This document shows positions 60,936-64,000 of a stretch of DNA of 64,000 nucleotides, piece by piece; the first letter of the stretch is position 1; the number at the start of each line of letters is the position of its first letter. The position numbers and the translations under genes were made by a program. Source of the DNA: Cyclina sinensis (lineage: Eukaryota; Mollusca; Bivalvia; Venerida; Veneridae); assembly GCA_012932295.1 (NCBI GenBank), contig JAAONU010000010.1, forward strand, positions 24,798,977 through 24,862,976, given 5' to 3'. The notes under the pieces are model-generated. The model saw only the letters and a program-made list of their open reading frames with translations. It did no database searches and was not told where the DNA came from.

Positions 60936-61081
60936 TGTAGCCGGGTACAGGTTTATAGGTGATAAATCGATAAGGCAGGACCGTGTGGCTTGGTAACTCA
61001 GTCGGTGGAGTGTCCGCCCTGTAAGCGGAAGGCCCTGGGTTCGAGTCCCGGTCGAGCCACGATTTTTCACCACCTGTTACA
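60936..61081 (+). repeat. Left LTR (146 bp) of the TRIM-like element
   Basis: TG…CA ends. The first ~50 bp (tgtagccgggtacaggttta … aaggcagg) and the last ~22 bp are identical to the right LTR. Contains the tRNA-like segment 60987-61059. Confidence 0.88.
60987..61059 (+). other. tRNA-like cloverleaf inside the left LTR
   Basis: A canonical 73-nt layout: acceptor ggcttgg/tcgagcc (7 bp with two G-U), ta, D stem actc/gagt (perfect) around agtcggtg, anticodon stem tccgc/gcgga (perfect) with loop cctgtaa, variable aggcc, T stem ctggg/cccgg with loop ttcgagt, discriminator a. Box A taactcagtcgg and box B ggttcgagtcc are intact. The loop would give anticodon UGU (Thr) but has C at position 33 where tRNAs have U. 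It lies wholly inside an LTR and is duplicated in the right LTR, so I do not call it a tRNA gene. Confidence 0.8.
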
Positions 61082-61206
61082 TTTGGCGCCCAACGTAAAT
61101 AACCTACGTTATAATTTGGCTACTGCTTTGGCACCTCGAGAATGTTTCACAATATTCTCTGTGACTCTGAGAATTTGGGACGAATTCTAAATTTGGAGGG
61201 GGTATA
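61082..61206 (+). other. Internal region of the TRIM-like element
   Basis: 125 bp with PBS (61084-61096) and purine tract. aacgtaaataacctacgtt (61091-61109) can form a small hairpin just past the PBS. No coding capacity. Confidence 0.8.
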
Positions 61207-61352
61207 TGTAGCCGGGTACAGGTTTATAGGTGATAAATCGATAAGGCAGGACCGTGTGGCTTGGTAACTCAGTTGATGGAGTGTCCGACCTGTAAGAGGA
61301 AGGCCCTGGGTTCGAGTCCCGGTCGTGCCACAATTTTTCACCACCTGTTACA
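61207..61352 (+). repeat. Right LTR (146 bp) of the TRIM-like element
   Basis: Same ends as the left LTR. The tRNA-like segment (61258-61330) has changes that weaken the anticodon stem (tccga/gagga) and one change in the acceptor strand (tcgtgcc). Confidence 0.88.
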
Positions 61353-61800
61353 AACGCACTCTACTTAAAATTACTGAAGACTGGAAAAGATCTCTGGATG
61401 ATAATAAATATGTGGCAGCTATCCTAATGGATCTGTCAAAAGCCTTTGACTGCCTACCCCAGGGCCTACTGCTCATGAAACTTAGATGTTATGGGGTCTC
61501 TGATCAAGCCATAGATTTATTAACTAACTATTTAACAAATAGGAAACAATACGTCAAACTTTGTTCAAATTTAAGTTCTTTTAAATATATTAACACGGGG
61601 GTTCCTCAAAGTTCTATCTTAGGCCCTGTATTATTTAACATATTTATAAATGAATGTTTGATTTTGTACATTTCTGTGATCTTTATAATTATGCAGATGA
61701 CAACACTCTATCATGCAGTGATACAAATACTGACAATTTTGTTGAATATTTAGAGTCTGACAGTCAGTCACTAATAAAATGGCTTTCGGACAATCATATG
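61353..61800 (+). pseudogene. LINE reverse transcriptase, 3' part
   Basis: The frame resumes as TLLKITEDWKRSLDDNK, then AAILMDLSKAFDCLPQGLLL (motif A, catalytic Asp in DLSKAFD), GVPQSSILGPVLFNIFIN (motif B region). A frameshift near 61660 is followed by LYNYADDNTLSC (61682-61720), the YADD catalytic box, in the next frame, then SLIKWLSDNHMKANPD. The catalytic residues are kept but the frame is broken. Confidence 0.88.
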
Positions 61801-62149
61801 AAAGCAAACCCGGACTAATTCCAAGCCATTGCTATCGGTAAAAAAATAGGGATCAAACTATAAGCTTTATGTAAATGGTAGTACAGTCCCATGTGATTAA
61901 TCTGTTAAACTTCTAGGGGTAACCTTTGATATTAAACTCACATTTAATAAATGTATTTCTAACATTTGTAAAAAAGCCTCAAAACAACTCAACGTGCTAA
62001 AGAAAATAGGTAAAAATAAATGAAGGCTAGGGAAAATGAACATATATTACTCATTTATACTATCAAACTTTAATTACTGCCCTCTCACCTGGCACTTCTG
62101 TTGAGAAACGTATACCAAAAAACTAGAGAAAATTCAAGAAAGAGCACTA

Positions 62150-62521
62150 CGATTCATTTATGATGACTACCAATCAGACTATATCTCACTTTTAATACAG
62201 TCTAAATTACCAAATTTAAAACTAAGACGAATCAGAACTATACCACTTGTAATGCACAAAATCATTTATAAAAGAGGACCATCGTATCTACATGATCGTG
62301 TTAATATAAAAACTCATTCTTTCAATTTTAGGTATAAAAATGAAGCCATCATTCCTCAGGTAAGAACTATCAGTTATGGCAGCAACTCTTTTCGTTCCTA
62401 TGCACCAAAACTTTGGAATTTACTTCCCCAACACCTCAGACTGGAAGTGAATTATGATCAGTTTAAAAGCTTAATTGCTGCACGGAATGGAGAAAATAGC
62501 TCATGTACGTTCTGCCAATAA
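62150..62521 (+). pseudogene. LINE ORF2 C-terminus
   Basis: RALRFIYDDYQSDY (about 62140) and then MHKIIYKRGPSYLHD, FRYKNEAIIPQVRT, FRSYAPKLWNLLPQHLR (62252-62500), the usual end of CR1-type ORF2 proteins, stopping at TAA 62519-62521. Confidence 0.82.
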
Positions 62522-63195
62522 ACCCGCATTATAGTTTAGCTCCATCTCTAGTTTTGTTTTCTGTTTGTTTTCTTTGTATGCTTACCTGTCTTTTCAGCTG
62601 CTTGTTTCCCATTTGGCTTGAATTTTTGTTTAGGCTTCATATACAATTTTTGTGTTCTGTGAGGAGGCTTCTGAACAGTTCTTCCCAAATCTGATTTGGA
62701 CGATATTCGCTTTTAAGACTTGTGGACACACTCTTGTGTTCCTTTACATTTTCAGTATCTTATTTTATTTTCTCTTAAAGCAGTTCTTCTTAGGACTAGG
62801 TCAATATTAGCAGACTCCACACAACTTTTAAACTTTATAATTTATTTTAGTTTTTATGAATGAGTTTTAATGTGTACGGTCAGTTTTATTTATATATTAT
62901 TTATTTACTAATAAGTATAGGAAATTGAATGTTATCTCTAGCATGTCAAACTATTATTTATTTTATTATTCTATTATAAAGCTATTAATGACTATATCCC
63001 ACACTTATTAGAATTAGTTTAACCAGCAATACCATTTGTCTTTCAAAGATTTTCATAATGTTGGATTATGTGCTTTTTTATGTGTTTCATGTTTACATGT
63101 ATGTATGTCGGTCAAAAAGCTATACATGTACATAGCTTATTTTTGTGATATATTTTATATGTATACCGACAATAAATAAATTTTGATTTGATTTG

Positions 63196-64000
63196 ATTTT
63201 AAGAAAATAGATACGAAATTAGCAATTCTGGTTTCCTTCTTTAATGATAATTCAATTATTGAACAATAATGATAATCGTCAATCTTCAATATTATTAGTC
63301 GTTTTTTAAGCACTAACTTTATTTAATGTCACCAGAGCTTGACAAGATAAAACATATTGTTATTCTTCTCAGATGTATATTGATTTCTTTCTTTCAGTTT
63401 AAAGTTCCTCTCCTCTATAGTATGAAACCTGTCAACTTAAAAGGAACTATAAAGTTAATATTGGCAATAAATAATGAATCTTTCTATGAAAAATGAATTA
63501 TTCTAAAAACGTTTTATTTCAATATAATTACAATTAGAAATATAAAATTAAGTAGAGCTTACTACACGTAGTCTAAAAGAATATGCTAACAATTGACAGA
63601 TTGAAAATAAAATTTACACACCTGTTTGTTTCTGTAATTATCTTACACAATTGCGTGGGCTCCGAACAGATTGTTGTTGCAGAGTTCTAAGACTTAACCT
63701 GTTTCTGGACACTTCTGTTTAATTGCAACTACAACTGAGACTTATACATGTGACAGAATCTGACACATAGCGCTCGGCTTAATATTTCTTCCAAAAGACT
63801 ATCATTAGCATTATAATTTTGGGGATTGAGGTATCTAGCAGACGTACAGAAAACGCACTACATCAGCTGTTGTTCTCACATGACTACATAAAATAGGAGT
63901 CGGTAGTATAATCCATCGCTTTTCCATATAGTCTACTTCATCTCTTTCATATGAGACGTTTATTTTTTATAGCAGAAGATGAAACAATTATGATTCGATG
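63196..64000. repeat. Segmental repeat, copy 4 (right part)
   Basis: Resumes the match to copy 3 at attagcaatt (48760; 63213) and continues through gtcaccagagcttgacaaga, tcctctcct, acacgtagtct, the antistasin relic and gagtcggtagtataatccat to the window end (49510). Confidence 0.82.
63615..63735 (-). pseudogene. Relic of an antistasin-like exon
   Basis: 63641-63714 aligns without gaps to 5041-5114, about two thirds identical by eye, including cctgtttctgg and cacttc. The minus-strand translation SVQKQVKS then stop, then NSATTICSEPTQLCK parallels SAQKQGQSC, RPAPTTC and PQPWCER of the live exon. The first cysteine codon is replaced by a stop. Orientation is the same as in the 5 kb gene. Confidence 0.68.

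Larger units (their letters stand above)
60936..61352 (+). mobile_element. TRIM-like miniature LTR retrotransposon with tRNA-like LTRs
   Basis: Two direct repeats of 146 bp (60936-61081 and 61207-61352; six differences) begin TGTAGCC and end CTGTTACA. The 125-bp interior starts tt + TGGCGCCCAACGT (61084-61096), complementary to the 3' end of tRNA-Lys(CUU) with the usual 2-base offset. It ends in the purine-rich aatttggaggggg (about 61190-61202). These are the minimal cis parts of an LTR retrotransposon with no gag or pol. Orientation is set by PBS and purine tract. The flanks (catcg; aacgc) show no target duplication, and about 10 bp of the interrupted LINE seem to be missing. Confidence 0.85.
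58163..63195 (+). mobile_element. CR1-like LINE, ~5 kb, decayed, interrupted by a TRIM
   Basis: Comparison of copy 3 (about 48730) with copy 4 (58137 and 63196) shows that everything between is inserted. Parts in order: 5' region; PHD-finger region (58860-59080); APE-type endonuclease (59340-59900); linker; reverse transcriptase (60693-60935 and 61353-61760); C-terminal domain (62150-62521); 3' UTR ending aataaataaattttgatttg with short ttgat repeats. The CCHC/PHD plus EN plus RT order and the 3' microsatellite tail fit the CR1/L2 clade. Many stops and frameshifts: inactive. Confidence 0.85.

Noticed and set aside
60987..61059. Calling a tRNA-Thr gene
   Set aside because: C at position 33, position inside an LTR, and a second degraded copy in the other LTR make it part of a mobile element.

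Overview
This is AT-rich eukaryotic DNA (about one third G+C by eye) with GT-AG introns, abundant non-coding sequence and many kinds of interspersed repeat. The repeat content (tRNA-headed SINEs, CR1-like LINEs with a PHD finger, Helitron-type helicase plus endonuclease, arrays of 140-165 bp units ending in GACGGACG runs and a 'tatgcc...' box) together with an intronless-type NACHT receptor exon and antistasin-like modules points to a bivalve mollusc, perhaps a venerid-like clam. The species call is inference. No prokaryotic feature is present, and a 100-base run of N at 39668-39767 marks an assembly gap.

Layout. 1-850: last exon of an unrecognised + strand gene. 2096-5897 (-): six separate Cys-rich exons, each one antistasin-like domain, all in phase 1-1 except the one at 3833-4008, which ends in a stop codon. 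6348-8012: 51-bp and 44-bp tandem arrays. 9901-11219: an inverted-repeat-bounded element filled with 146-bp repeats. 11387-12022: a 65-bp satellite. 12084-15126: two elements with hAT-like CAGGG(C/G)CGGATCC ends. 16885-22672 (-): a multi-exon gene of unknown function, supported by splice sites, whose introns carry repeats and a decayed Helitron helicase/endonuclease (19985-20935). 23640-28115: SINE and three tandem-unit elements. 28769-31136 (-): three exons of a second unrecognised gene. 31279-33770 (-): a large NACHT (NLR-like) exon with a probable small upstream exon at 34076-34116. 35716-36172: a MITE with TTAA flanks holding a tRNA-like stretch. 37990-39667: a 33-bp minisatellite running into the gap.

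39768-64000 is mostly a set of diverged repeats of one several-kb unit (copies begin near 39768, 41950, 44880 and 53440), broken by LINE insertions at 41996-42856 (target-site duplication visible) and 58138-63195. Near 49165 and 63620 the unit carries decayed copies of an antistasin-like exon, tying this region to the 5 kb gene. The large CR1-like LINE at 58138-63195 is itself interrupted by a 417-bp element at 60936-61352: two 146-bp direct terminal repeats (TG...CA), a tRNA-Lys primer-binding site 2 bp after the first and a purine tract before the second. Each terminal repeat contains a 73-nt tRNA-like sequence; that of the first copy folds as a complete cloverleaf. A miniature LTR retrotransposon (TRIM) carrying a Pol III-type promoter in its LTR is the most unusual object here.

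How things work together: the functional genes that can be argued for are secreted protease-inhibitor-like modules, a cytosolic NACHT sensor and two or three unknown genes. Everything else is mobile or tandemly repeated DNA in introns and intergenic space.
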